Assembly (NCBI GenBank): GCA_039105265.1
Contig: JAPFFF010000026.1
Span: 310,001-374,000, forward strand
Length of the DNA stretch: 64,000 bases
Reading direction: 5' to 3'
DNA from: Tritrichomonas musculus
Lineage: Eukaryota > Parabasalia > Tritrichomonadida > Tritrichomonadidae
The translations under genes and the position numbers were made by a program. This document shows, piece by piece, positions 48,496 through 58,024 of this stretch. Under the pieces are notes generated by a model that did not search any database, had not been told where the DNA came from, and saw only the letters and a list, made by a program, of their open reading frames with translations. The first letter of the stretch is position 1. Each line of letters opens with the position of its first letter.

Positions 48496-48799
48496 TTTAA
48501 ATTTTTGTAGTTATACCAATGTTTGATAATTTTTTATTTCACAAAATTTTCAAAATATTGAAAGGAATTTTGTGACATTTCAAAATTTTCAAATTCGATG
48601 AATATGAATTGATATAAGCATATTTATTCATTATGATGATCCAAAAAGAGAAAAGAATGAATATTTATTCAAAATCTTTTTTGAAAGCAAAATTTTTATT
48701 TGAAAGTACATTCTCAATTATCTCAAAATTTTTAAATTATTTCAATGAATTAAAATTTTTAATCAAATTTTGACAATGGAACAGGACAAAAATGAAAAT
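48496..48799. other. Unique spacer at the palindrome centre
   Basis: About 304 bp between the arms, AT-rich, not itself palindromic over its length. It must act as upstream region for both divergent P2 genes. Confidence 0.6.
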
Positions 48800-48841
48800 A
48801 AAAATTATTTAATTGCATTATCATATCATATCATTTTATAA

Positions 48842-49177
48842 ATGAAATATATAGCTGCTTATATGTTAGTCAAATTAAATAAAGAGAATCCAAAAGTCGA
48901 AGATATAAAAAGGATAATTGAAAGTGTTGGAAATGAATTTGAAGAAAGGAAAGCAGAAGAAATCATCAATAAATTAGAAGGACGAAACATTAACGAAGTT
49001 ATTGAAGAAGGTCAAACAAAACTCAGAAATATTTCAAACGACGGAACAACAAGAAATGAGCAACAAACATCAAACGAACAAATTGGAGACAAAGATAAAG
49101 ATAAAGACAAAGAAGAAGTAAATGAAGAAGAAGAAGCATTAGAACTTGGAGATGTTTTTGATGATCTTTTCAACTAA
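48842..49177 (+). CDS. RPLP2: 60S acidic ribosomal protein P2, right copy
   Basis: Encodes the same 111 residues as the gene at 48116-48451. Initiator TCATTTTA at 48831-48838. The stop codon TAA is followed by A, giving TAAATTTAAATAAA as polyadenylation context. Having two identical head-to-head copies doubles dosage unless one arm is an assembly product. Confidence 0.88.
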   Translation: MKYIAAYMLVKLNKENPKVEDIKRIIESVGNEFEERKAEEIINKLEGRNINEVIEEGQTKLRNISNDGTTRNEQQTSNEQIGDKDKDKDKEEVNEEEEALELGDVFDDLFN

Positions 49178-49288
49178 ATTTAAATAAAAAAGTTATTTGA
49201 TTAATATTTTTCTCTTTTTCATATAAAATGCTTGTCATTTAATTAAGATAAGAAATAAAAAAGTAGTGAAAAGTGAAAAGTGAAAAAG

Positions 49289-49360
49289 AGGGGACGACCG
49301 GAATCGAACCGATGACCAGTGGAACTGCAATCCAATACTCTACCATTGAGCTACATCCCC
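49289..49360 (-). tRNA. tRNA-Cys (GCA), right copy
   Basis: Reverse complement of the tRNA at 47933-48004, identical in all 72 bases, including the T-run terminator. Confidence 0.92.
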
Positions 49361-49702
49361 TTCTATTTTTTTATTTCATTTTATTATAACAATATCTTTA
49401 TTTTTTGCCAAAATAGGAAAAAATTTTCAATTGTTAATTTTATATTTTCTTTTGTGAATCAGGTCTTTCTTATTGAAGATTCTTCAATGAAGAATATCTT
49501 AATATATAAAATATAAATGAAAAATCATTGTTTATAAAAATAAATAGATATAACATTTTTTCATTGAAACAAAATCCAATTTTTGATGTTCTTATTCACT
49601 TATTAATGAGTATCAAATTTAGTGAAAAATAAAAAAATTTATTTACTTCTTTTTCGAAATTTTTTCTATGATTCATACCATAAATCAAATAAAAATGTAG
49701 CG

Positions 49703-49788
49703 CCGCTCTTAGCTCAGTGGTAGAGCATGTGACTGTAGAAATAAAGATGGATATCACAGGGTCGCCGGTTCGATTCCAGCAGCGCGGA
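49703..49788 (+). tRNA. tRNA-Tyr (GTA) with 14-base intron, right copy
   Basis: Identical to the copy at 47505-47590, including the intron and the two stem mismatches. Its 3' flank is a T-run that is shared with the reverse strand of the surface-protein pseudogene. Confidence 0.85.
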
Positions 49789-50848
49789 TTTTTTTGCTTT
49801 TTTTTTTTACTGCAATGAGAGCAACCGCAGCAACAACAGCTGCAATCACACCTCCTGCAATTGTCCATTTGTTACTAAAATTTCTATGATTTATATTGAT
49901 TGCAACATTATCACGAATAGTGTTTGAATGTGAAAAAATGCAGGATGATCCAAAAATCAAGGATGATGTGAATGTATTTGTTGCATCAAGACGATTTGAA
50001 GGTGTGAAAATATGGGATTTTGTAAATGGGCTTGAATTGGTGAAGCAATTTGATTTGGTTAAACGATTAGATGAAGTGAAATGAAGCGTTTCACTGAAAT
50101 TGTTTGATGCTGTAAATGAATGCGATGATTTGAATGTATGAGTCTTCGTGAATTAGGATGAAAAAGTGAAATAAAATGATCTTGTGAAGTGAGATGAATC
50201 ATTGAAAATATTTGATATTGTGAACGGCTGAGATGGGGTAAAAGTATGCGTCGCATTAAAATCGTTTGAAGCTGTAAAAGCTTTTGAACTTGAAAATTCT
50301 TTAGAAGAAGAAAATTGGTTAGAAAAAGAAAAATAAAATGAATCGGTGAAGTGATCTGAATTTGAAAATTCTCGTGATCCACTGAAAAATTGAGTATTCG
50401 AAAATTGTAAAGATAAAGTGAAATGGCAAGAATCACTAAATTGATGAGATTCACCGAAAAAGCTTGATGCAGAGAAAGTGTTTGAAGGGGCAAATGAATG
50501 ACTGTGATTAAAATCAAGAGATGGCGAAAAAGGAGAAGACTTTGAGAAATATTTTGAAATTGAAAACAATCCTGTTTTAGTGAATTCAATTGTTTTTGAG
50601 AAATCTTCTGTTATTGAAAATATCCCTGAACAAGTGAAATTAAAAGTAGAAGAAAACTTCTTTGTATTTGAAAATGCATCACTTTTTGAAAACTGTGATG
50701 ATAATGAAAAAGAAGAAGATTAAATGAATTTATTTGAAGAAGAAAAAGATGAAGAAAAAATAAATTTATCTGAAGAAGTGAATGAATTTGATTTAGAGAA
50801 ATATTCACAGGTCCTTGAATACTTGTGAAACTTGTAGCAAATGCGCAT
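49757..50848 (-). pseudogene. F/S-repeat surface protein with C-terminal membrane anchor, broken
   Basis: One frame on the minus strand spells 8- to 9-residue repeats of the form F-(S/T)-x-S (FSKSDAFSNTKKFSS, FTPSQPFTISNIFNDSSHF) for about 300 residues. Then come NFSNKWTIAGGVIAAVVAAV and ALIAVKKKSKK, a membrane span with basic tail. This is the C-terminal half of a polymorphic-membrane-protein-like surface antigen of trichomonads; the beta-helix half and signal peptide are absent. Two in-frame stops (TAA near 50730 and near 50153) break it. The cytoplasmic tail runs without its own stop into the reverse strand of tRNA-Tyr, right at the palindrome boundary. Confidence 0.6.
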
Positions 50849-51221
50849 ATTCAATTATTAATATAATTATAAGAACAAAATAAAATTTTTAACAAATTTT
50901 CAAGAGAATAATATGATGATATCGATTTTATTAATTATAATATTTTGTGTCAAACCCCAGACAATCTAATTATAATATGAAAAAAATAATGGTTTAAAAA
51001 GCAAGTTTTCATATTAAAATCTTTGCAAATCAATAGGTTTGTTAAGTTCCAATATCGATTTTCCATTTATTGGCATTGATATCGATATCAAATGTACCTT
51101 TAAAAATTAAAACTTGAATATATTATACTATTTCGTATAAACTTGTTATACATATTAAATAAATCTATAGGTAATATCGAAATTGTACATAAATAATATT
51201 CGAGAATTGCCGAAAAATAAA
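50849..51221. other. AT-rich spacer, no gene seen
   Basis: Only AT-rich sequence and a short ATATCGATAT palindrome. It includes the 3' region of the following minus-strand kinase. Confidence 0.45.
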
Positions 51222-52271
51222 CTAGAATCCAATATGTACAACGTGTTCATCGTCAGAATCAGAATCATCAGATTCTTCTTTTTTCCTTTTAATGAATTCA
51301 TCAATTGAAACAATCTTTTTCCCTTTTTCAAAGGAAATTTGGCAGTCGTCAATATAGTCAACGTAATTGATAAAGTCGGCTTCATCAATCAAGTCAGTTA
51401 TAAATCCGTTATCGTTTTTCATTTCATCAACAATTTGCTCAAAAGTTGGACGATCCGACTGTTCTTGTGCCCAGCATCTTTCGATCAAATTTTTGTAAGA
51501 ATTCGGAATTTCGCATTCAAAAGGAGGCCGAGTTCCGTTTGTCACTTTTATGAGCAATTCAGTAAAGGAGCAATTTTTAAAAGGTTCGTCATTTGTGATT
51601 ACTTCATAAGCAATGATTCCAAATGAATAAACGTCACCTGCTGGAGTGTATTCGGCATCAATTAATACTTCTGGTGAAGAGTACAAAAATGTTCCTTTAA
51701 AACCGCCAGTAGACACAGCTGATAAGCTATCTTCGTTTCTATGCAATATTTTTGAAAGACCAAAATCTGCAATCTTCGGATATAATTGATTATCCAAGAG
51801 AATGTTATCGGGCTTTAAATCACGGTGAATTATGTTATGGGAGTGAAGATATGACATTGCCGATGCAACACCGTATAATATAATAAGTTTACGAGTGGGA
51901 TTCCATTTATCATTTGATATTCCGTTTCGTTCGGATTCAATAAGAGTACTCAATGAGCCACCAGTCATTAATTCGGTGATAATTACTGGTTTTGGATCTC
52001 CACTAAAGTTATTACGGCTGAAACCAATAAATTTAACAATTGATGGATGATTAAGTTTGGACATAATATTTACTTCTCTCACAAGATTTCGTATTAATGA
52101 TCGGGGCCCTTCTTCATCCTCTTCTATCTCTAGTTCCTTTAATGATATTTTACTTGCTAATATTTCATTTGTTTTTTTGCACTTTACTTTATATACGGCT
52201 CTAAACTGGCCTTTGCCGATCTTCTCGAGACGTTCAAATTGGCTTAAATCTAAAAATGCTTTGTCACTCAT
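51222..52271 (-). CDS. TKL-family protein kinase
   Basis: 349 residues from the ATG at 52271 (MSDKAFLDLSQFERLEKIG); seven residues further upstream the frame is open but has no ATG. Kinase domain about 9-280: GKGQFRAVY P-loop, LASKIS lysine, HRDLKPDN, DFGLSK, GTFLYSSPE; all catalytic residues are present. The tail FITDLIDEADFINYVDYIDD plus an acidic end resembles the kinase at 1-1070. Just before the ATG there is a degenerate duplicate of the first codons (GATAAAGCATTTTTTGATTTG), a local slip duplication. The upstream block at 52313-52379 is shared with the esterase gene. Substrate unknown. Confidence 0.88.
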   Translation of the reverse strand: MSDKAFLDLSQFERLEKIGKGQFRAVYKVKCKKTNEILASKISLKELEIEEDEEGPRSLIRNLVREVNIMSKLNHPSIVKFIGFSRNNFSGDPKPVIITELMTGGSLSTLIESERNGISNDKWNPTRKLIILYGVASAMSYLHSHNIIHRDLKPDNILLDNQLYPKIADFGLSKILHRNEDSLSAVSTGGFKGTFLYSSPEVLIDAEYTPAGDVYSFGIIAYEVITNDEPFKNCSFTELLIKVTNGTRPPFECEIPNSYKNLIERCWAQEQSDRPTFEQIVDEMKNDNGFITDLIDEADFINYVDYIDDCQISFEKGKKIVSIDEFIKRKKEESDDSDSDDEHVVHIGF

Positions 52272-52312
52272 TCTAAATTGTAAACAGGGCAAATCAAAAA
52301 ATGCTTTATCAT

Positions 52313-52379
52313 CCTCTGAATTTCATTCAATTTTTGATACTTAATTGAGAACGATCAACTATTTCTTTGAATTTTTCAA
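52313..52379 (-). promoter_or_regulatory. Upstream block shared with esterase gene at 45267
   Basis: Same ordered words as at 45270-45341, with AACGATCA at 52350-52357. The ACGAT core resembles Myb recognition elements known from T. vaginalis promoters. Confidence 0.6.
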
Positions 52380-52899
52380 ATACGTTAATTTGAAAGCAAA
52401 TAAGTGCACTCTTAGGTAAAAAGTTGCTTTTTTAAAGGTCATTCCTTTTATAAAACATTAAAATCAAGCTTAAATGAGATTTTGCTTTTACAAAAAATAA
52501 ATTCACAGATATTTGCGATATCAAAACTCCCAAATTCTGACTTTTGCCTTTCATGATGCGTCTCACACGCTTTGTCAAAATCAGTACAATTTTGGATGTT
52601 GTAGAATAAAATTTATAAGTCAATTTTTATAATAATTCTGTTATTGCAACATGTTTATTTTCGACTCCAGATTAATGTGATGAACCCTAAGCGACTGTTA
52701 TCATATCAAAGACAAAATAATGAAGTAATATCAGAAGAGTTTTGAAGTCAGTCATTTGTGGTTTGAATTTTCCTTCGTAGAAGATGGTTTCTTCAAGTCG
52801 AGGGGCGTGATTATCTCCCAGTGGATGTAGCGTGAATATATAAATGAACTTAAAGATGTTAGTAAAAACAAAAGAATACAGGAAAAAAGAAAAGGAAAG
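52380..52899. other. Intergenic stretch, possible gene scrap
   Basis: No intact gene. On the minus strand near 52690-52840 a frame (HPLGDNHAPRLEETIFYEG) looks protein-like but short and unrecognised. Otherwise AT-rich. Confidence 0.35.
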
Positions 52900-53607
52900 A
52901 ATGTTGGATGAAGAAAAACTCCTTAACGCATGTAAAGAAGGCGATTGAAATTTGGTAAAAGAAATGCTTAACAAATCAGATATAAATATTAATTGTAAAG
53001 ATCTTAGATATTTGAGTAATTCTTTGACCATTTCTTCGTATCCATTTTTTGATGCAATATGTAAAGGAGAATAACCATATCTAACGCTAGAGCTTATAAA
53101 AATAGTAAAGAAGCTATACAATTTTCTATATATAATGTGGATTACACACATGTTGCAATAAAAGAATTATTACTTAAAATTGGTGCAGATGTTAATGCCA
53201 GAATTAGTTTAGAATCTGATAAATACCACGATTATTCACCTTTGATTTTTGCATGTGAAGATGGAAATGAAGAAATTGTGAAAATATTAATAAATTATAA
53301 TGCTGAAGTTAATTGTCAAATAAATCAAAAAGCTAGAAATATTTAAGGTTATAATCCTCTTCATCTTGCTGTTGAAATGGAAAATCTTTATATCATGAAA
53401 TTATTAATTGAAAAAGGTGCAAACATTAATGCAAATACTGCTGCTCATAAGCCAACACCTTTAATGTGTGCTTCTATTATAGTTGTAGCTCTTATTAAAA
53501 GAGGAGCTGATAAAAATATAAGAGACAAACTGGGATGTACAGCTCTTGATTGGGCCAAAATTATAAAAATGAGAGTTTTAATATGCCTAATGAAGTTAAC
53601 TTCTTAA
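52900..53607 (+). pseudogene. Ankyrin-repeat pseudogene with internal micro-inversion
   Basis: Starts MLDEEKLLNACKEGD, a TGA, then NLVKEMLNKSDININCKD. At about 53003-53095 the strand flips: read backwards it gives VRYGYSPLHIASKNGYEEMVKELLKY, a good ankyrin repeat. The forward strand resumes as THVAIKELLLKIGADVNARI, YSPLIFACEDGNEEIVKILI, a TAA, then YNPLHLAVEMENLYIMKLLIEKG and GCTALDWAKIIK. So about 90 bp inside the gene have been inverted in place, and two stops were gained. It belongs to the ordinary ankyrin family, not the DUF3447 type. Confidence 0.65.
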
Positions 53608-53803
53608 AAATAATTGAATTTTTATAAAATTTTAAATAAATTTTCAATATTAATGTAAACTTTTCAATATTGTTAAGATTCAAAAGCTCAAAAAAGTTCT
53701 CATTGAAAAATAATAAATGTTTTTTTTAAAAATTTTGGAAATTGAATTATTTTGAAAATTTTATTTGACCATTTCTTGAAATTTTGAAAATTTTACTATA
53801 TAA

Positions 53804-54688
53804 ATGAGTTCAGATGAGGAATCTAAACGAACAAAAGATATAGCAACAATTGGTAAAACAGCGATATCGGAAAGAGAAAAGCCACAGCTAGAAGATTCTA
53901 AATCAAGACTATTAAAAATTCCATCAGATATGAATCCAAAAGAAAAAATAGCGATATATCTATCAAAAACAAAAAAACCACTACCAGGAAATCCTATTGT
54001 TCTTTTTGGACATGGAGATGGAGAAACTATTGATACTTATGTATCTAGTGGTGTTACTGATTATAGTAATTTTTTCACACCGTATGGTATGAACTTTTGT
54101 ATTATAGATTATCGAGGATCAGGATATAGCGATGGAAATCTTAAGACCTCAGGTGTTACAGAAACAGAAGATTTAATCACTGTAATTAACTACTTAAAAA
54201 AAAGAGGATACAAGAAAATTTCGTATTTTGGACGATCACTTGGCGCTTATTGTGGAATCCACTTAGCATCACGTTTCCCAGAACTTGTTTGTATTGCCCT
54301 AGATTCACCTTTTATTTCAATCAAAGATTTTGTTACTTACAAGGTCAATCGTTTTGACCAAATTGATACAGAAAAAGCCATCGAATTGTACCCAGAAGCC
54401 TGCAAAGTTGCCAAAGAAAAATATGGAATTGACTACATGAATTTTAAAGAGGCGATCGAAGTGGCCGACCAAATATCTCAGCCAATTTTCGTCATACACG
54501 GGAATAGAGACATCCTGGTTCCAATGTCGAACAGCCTGCAGCTGATGGAGAAAGTAAAAAGTGAAGAGAAAAAGTTTCTTCCTTTTGATGCTGGACACAA
54601 TGACGTGCAGCGTCTGAAGTACTTTTTGGAGCAATTCATTTTTATCTTGAGAGAGAATGGCTCTGAAATTACTGAATTTAAACTATAA
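53804..54688 (+). CDS. Alpha/beta hydrolase, serine-peptidase-like
   Basis: 294 residues. After a charged N-terminus, PIVLFGHGDGETIDTY is the oxyanion strand and DYRGSGYSDG the usual following turn. Ser145 in GRSLGA is the nucleophile, Asp236 in HGNRDILVPMS and His265 in DAGHND complete the triad. No signal peptide or membrane span, so cytosolic. Related trichomonad proteins are annotated as clan SC serine peptidases or lipases; the substrate cannot be told from sequence. ATG at 53804, stop TAA followed by AAAA. No initiator in the last 20 bases. Confidence 0.78.
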   Translation: MSSDEESKRTKDIATIGKTAISEREKPQLEDSKSRLLKIPSDMNPKEKIAIYLSKTKKPLPGNPIVLFGHGDGETIDTYVSSGVTDYSNFFTPYGMNFCIIDYRGSGYSDGNLKTSGVTETEDLITVINYLKKRGYKKISYFGRSLGAYCGIHLASRFPELVCIALDSPFISIKDFVTYKVNRFDQIDTEKAIELYPEACKVAKEKYGIDYMNFKEAIEVADQISQPIFVIHGNRDILVPMSNSLQLMEKVKSEEKKFLPFDAGHNDVQRLKYFLEQFIFILRENGSEITEFKL

Positions 54689-55170
54689 AAAAGTAGACTT
54701 CATTTCATTTGCATTGCAATTTTCATTTTTTTCAGAAAAATTGTTATAGTTAGATGATAAATCTGTTTAAGTTCCTATAAAAACAAGAAAACTAATGCAT
54801 CTTTAATATAGTTTTGATAATTTTATGTGAAAATTTCAATGTCAGTATTGACCAAATATCCAATCAAATAAATCTTTATATATAGACTACTCTGTTTCAT
54901 TATTTTATAATTTAAAAAAGTTAACTTTTAAAAATATTTGTTTTTCTCTGGTTCTAGTTGCTCTTTTGATTCTTCAAATTTGATTATCTCTTTTGAGATC
55001 TTTCATTTGACCTCTAAAATAAGATATGCAGGCAGTAAATTAATAAAAGGAGTTCCCTTCATAATTTCATGGAGAAATTTTCCAAGAAAAATATTTGGAA
55101 TTTCTTAGTTTTTATGACATACTAAATAAAAAAATTCTTTTTTTCCACATTTTCCAAAAAAATTTTGGTA
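54689..55170. other. AT-rich intergenic stretch, no gene seen
   Basis: About 480 bases between two plus-strand genes; nothing recognised. Confidence 0.5.
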
Positions 55171-56802
55171 ATGACTTCAAACAAAGAGCTTTTCAATCGT
55201 TTAGAACGTTTAAGAAACATGCTATATTCTTGTAAAAGTTCGAGTTCAGATGATTTATTTCAATACAATAAAAATATGTCATCAAAAGTCCCAAAAAATA
55301 AAAATAAAAATGATTCTAGCAGTTTTGATGATTTTATTTTGAATCTCAAGCACAAATTTAATGCTTCAATTAATAATTATAATCTCTCAGACTCGAGTTC
55401 AGATGATTTATTTCAATCCATCAAAAATGTGTCATCAAAAGTCCCAAAAAATAAAAATAAAAATGATTCTAGCAGTGTTGATGATTTTATTTTGAATACC
55501 AAGCACAAATCTAATGCTTCAGTTAATAATTATAATCTCTCAGACTCGAGTTCAGATGATTTATTTCAATCCATCAAAAATGTGTCATCAGAAATCACCA
55601 AAAAGAAAAATAATAATGATTCTCGCAGTGTTGATGATTTTATTTTGAATACCAAACGCGAAATGAATGAGATAAAAAATGCTTTAGTTAATATTGTGAG
55701 TCTATCAGATTCAAGTTCAGATGATTTATTTCAATCCAGCAAAAATTTGCCATTTGAAGTCTCAAATTCTAAGAAATTTGAACCAAAAAATCAATCATCA
55801 GAAAAAAAGGAAGAATCAATTCAAGAAGATACGAAAGCATCGCAACTTGAATTAGAAAAAGAGCCAGAATCTTCTTTTGTTAAAGATGAAAAAGAATTAA
55901 ATCCATATGATAACTTCTTTGTAGGAGATGAAGAAGAAAAATATCATAAACAAATTTGTAAAATTGGAGAAGGTACAAAAACAGTTGCATACAAAATTCA
56001 AGATATAAGAACAAAGCAAATAATGTGCAAAAAAATATTGAAATACAATGTTAATTTAGATATCAATGATGTCCGAAATTTTCTGAAAGAATCTGAAATT
56101 CTTCATGAAATCAATCATCCTTGTATTTGTAATGTATTCTCAGTCAATACAGCAGAAGATATTAAAGCGAATGATGATAAAACTGTAACAACAATTGCTA
56201 TGTTTCTTGAATATTTAGAATACAATTTGAAGGACTTTTTAATGAATAAAAAACTTGATAATACAACAAAAACCAAAATTGTTGTTGAAATTGCACATGG
56301 AATGGCATACTTGCACAAACTTGGAATCATTCACCGTGATCTAAAAATAGATAATATAATTCTTAATTCAAAACTAAACGCCAAAATAGTGGACTTTGTA
56401 CTTGCTTCAATAAGTGAATATTTATTTAAACAATATTCAATTGAACAATATTTATTTAAACAATATTCAATTGAACAAGAATATATGTCGCCAGAAATGA
56501 TGAATGAAGAAGATTACGATTGTAAAACTGATGTTTATTCATTTGGAATTTTTCTTTACTCTCTTTTTATGCAAATGCTTCCTAAAAAAAATGATAAAAA
56601 CCAAATAGAGCTCCCAAATCAATCCACTTCAATTTCTGAATTTGGCATTAATTTTATTAAAAGTTGTGTGTTATTTAATCCTGAAGATCGGCCAACATTT
56701 GAAAACATTTTGAATGAAATAAGAGAGCATTCTTATCAACTTGCTCCAGATGTCGATGAAAAAATTGTAGCAAATCGAGACAATGAACTCAAAAAATTTT
56801 AA
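55171..56802 (+). CDS. Protein kinase with N-terminal 50-residue repeats and altered activation loop
   Basis: 543 residues from the ATG at 55171. Residues about 20-205 hold three and a half tandem repeats of about 50 residues (SSSDDLFQSIKNVSSKVPKN, VDDFILNTKHK). Kinase domain about 265-520: IGEGTKTVAYKIQ glycine loop, CKKIL lysine, HRDLKIDN intact. DFG is DFV, and the activation loop contains YLFKQYSIEQ twice in exact tandem (30-bp DNA duplication near 56420-56480) before EYMSPE. Lack of the DFG glycine and the rebuilt loop may lower or change activity; the Asp itself is kept. Acidic N-terminal repeats with Ser-Asp pairs look like CK2 sites. Stop TAA followed by AAA. Confidence 0.8.
   Translation: MTSNKELFNRLERLRNMLYSCKSSSSDDLFQYNKNMSSKVPKNKNKNDSSSFDDFILNLKHKFNASINNYNLSDSSSDDLFQSIKNVSSKVPKNKNKNDSSSVDDFILNTKHKSNASVNNYNLSDSSSDDLFQSIKNVSSEITKKKNNNDSRSVDDFILNTKREMNEIKNALVNIVSLSDSSSDDLFQSSKNLPFEVSNSKKFEPKNQSSEKKEESIQEDTKASQLELEKEPESSFVKDEKELNPYDNFFVGDEEEKYHKQICKIGEGTKTVAYKIQDIRTKQIMCKKILKYNVNLDINDVRNFLKESEILHEINHPCICNVFSVNTAEDIKANDDKTVTTIAMFLEYLEYNLKDFLMNKKLDNTTKTKIVVEIAHGMAYLHKLGIIHRDLKIDNIILNSKLNAKIVDFVLASISEYLFKQYSIEQYLFKQYSIEQEYMSPEMMNEEDYDCKTDVYSFGIFLYSLFMQMLPKKNDKNQIELPNQSTSISEFGINFIKSCVLFNPEDRPTFENILNEIREHSYQLAPDVDEKIVANRDNELKKF
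55245..55740 (+). repeat. About 150-bp coding tandem repeat
   Basis: Three near-identical in-frame copies and a partial fourth, marked by TTCAGATGATTTATTTCAAT at about 55246, 55402, 55552 and 55708. Confidence 0.8.
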
Positions 56803-57107
56803 AAAGCTTATATAAAGTATTTTTTTTTTTAAGCAAATTATGAAACATTTTTGATTATAATTTTTTTCATTGATTATTATATTATTATTATTAAATTTAT
56901 GAATTAAAGAAAAAAAAAGGCTTTTTATCCTAGGTTATGCTTGTTTAAAGTCCAGGACCTGTTTGTATTATTGTATTCAAAAAGTGGAATAATACAACTT
57001 TTTGAATACTTTATTCCAGTCACTAAACAAAAACTTCACAATAAAACTCATAAAATTGATTATTTTATAATAAAAAAAGATTAGTGATTAATTACAATAC
57101 CTTTTAC
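56803..57107. other. AT-rich spacer, no gene seen
   Basis: About 300 bases, with a run of T and a CCTAGG word; nothing recognised. Confidence 0.4.
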
Positions 57108-57110
57108 TTA

Positions 57111-57873
57111 CATTGTTGGCAATCCTGAACAAATTGTTTCTTTGATCAAAGAGAATAAAATTTTTAATATATTCTTTTCTCAACCTAATTTCAGAAATCA
57201 CAAATGGAAAATCTGACTTTGTCTTTAATAAAGAAGATCTGCCAGAAATAATTATTTAGCATTTAGAATTGTCTCAATTTGATCCTGCAACAGACACCGA
57301 ATTTCACATTTCATGAGAAGATTATTAAAAGTAAGTCCAATTCCACGGTTTTTCCCAAAAGTTCTGCAGAACATTTTTATTGTTGGCCAAAATCCATGTC
57401 GAAATGATGTGATGATCACATTAAGACTCAATAATGAAGAAAATCAAAAGCAAGATGAATTTGGCAACATCATATCATTAAAAGAAGATTTGAAAGATAA
57501 TCCAGCAATATTTGCCCTTTTTGCACAAAAACAATTAATAGAAAGTCAAGAAGATAGAGAAAAATCAATTCAAATATCATTAAAAAGTGGAGTTTTGTCT
57601 AAATACACGAAAATCAGATACGTTCAAAATCCAGTAGAAGTAGAAGAAGAACCTTATTATGGATGTCTTTGTTATGAAGAAAATACTTATAATGAAGCCG
57701 TAAATATTTACGAACAAATGATTATGCACTTGAAATTGATGAATTCTTCTATAGAAATAATTTCTGGTCAAATGAAGCCAAATGATGTTTTCAAAAAATT
57801 TTACTTTAAAATTGAAAATAATTATCCGAAAAACAATTCAACAAAGATAGTAATTTTATCAATAAATAAATAA
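57111..57873 (+). pseudogene. C-terminal remnant of a VWA/VIT-type protein
   Basis: Pieces in several frames fit the region after the VWA domain of inter-alpha-inhibitor-like proteins: IVGNPEQIVSLIKENKI, then SEITNGKSDFVFNKEDLPEI with a stop, then FIVGQNPCRNDVMITLRLNN, DNPAIFALFAQKQLIESQED and the hallmark KSGVLSKYTKIRYVQ. From the ATG at 57313 the frame is open for 186 codons to 57873, so a short product is possible. The VIT and VWA domains themselves are missing. I read it as a decayed gene with an intact last third. Confidence 0.55.
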
Positions 57874-58024
57874 ATAGCCAAATAAAAACAAATGTGATTA
57901 TAAGATGCGGTTTTTCCTTATTAAAATCAATCGAACATATTTAAACCATTCTAACTTCGACTCAATTATATCATAAAAATAATCACGAATAACTCTAACT
58001 TGAGTTGTTTGCCATTTAATTTTT

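Larger units (their letters stand above)
48800..49794. repeat. Right arm of 1-kb palindrome
   Basis: Mirror image of 47499-48495. The outer end again stops just past tRNA-Tyr in an A/T-run, where it meets the end of the surface-protein pseudogene. Confidence 0.9.

Noticed and set aside
50059-50589. 176-codon minus-strand frame rich in Leu, Ile and His
   Set aside because: It is the shifted frame of the F/S-repeat surface protein; the neighbouring frame has the coherent repeats.
57313-57873. Calling the VWA-like remnant a complete small gene
   Set aside because: The matching family region is only the segment after the VWA domain, and upstream frames show more of the same protein broken by stops.
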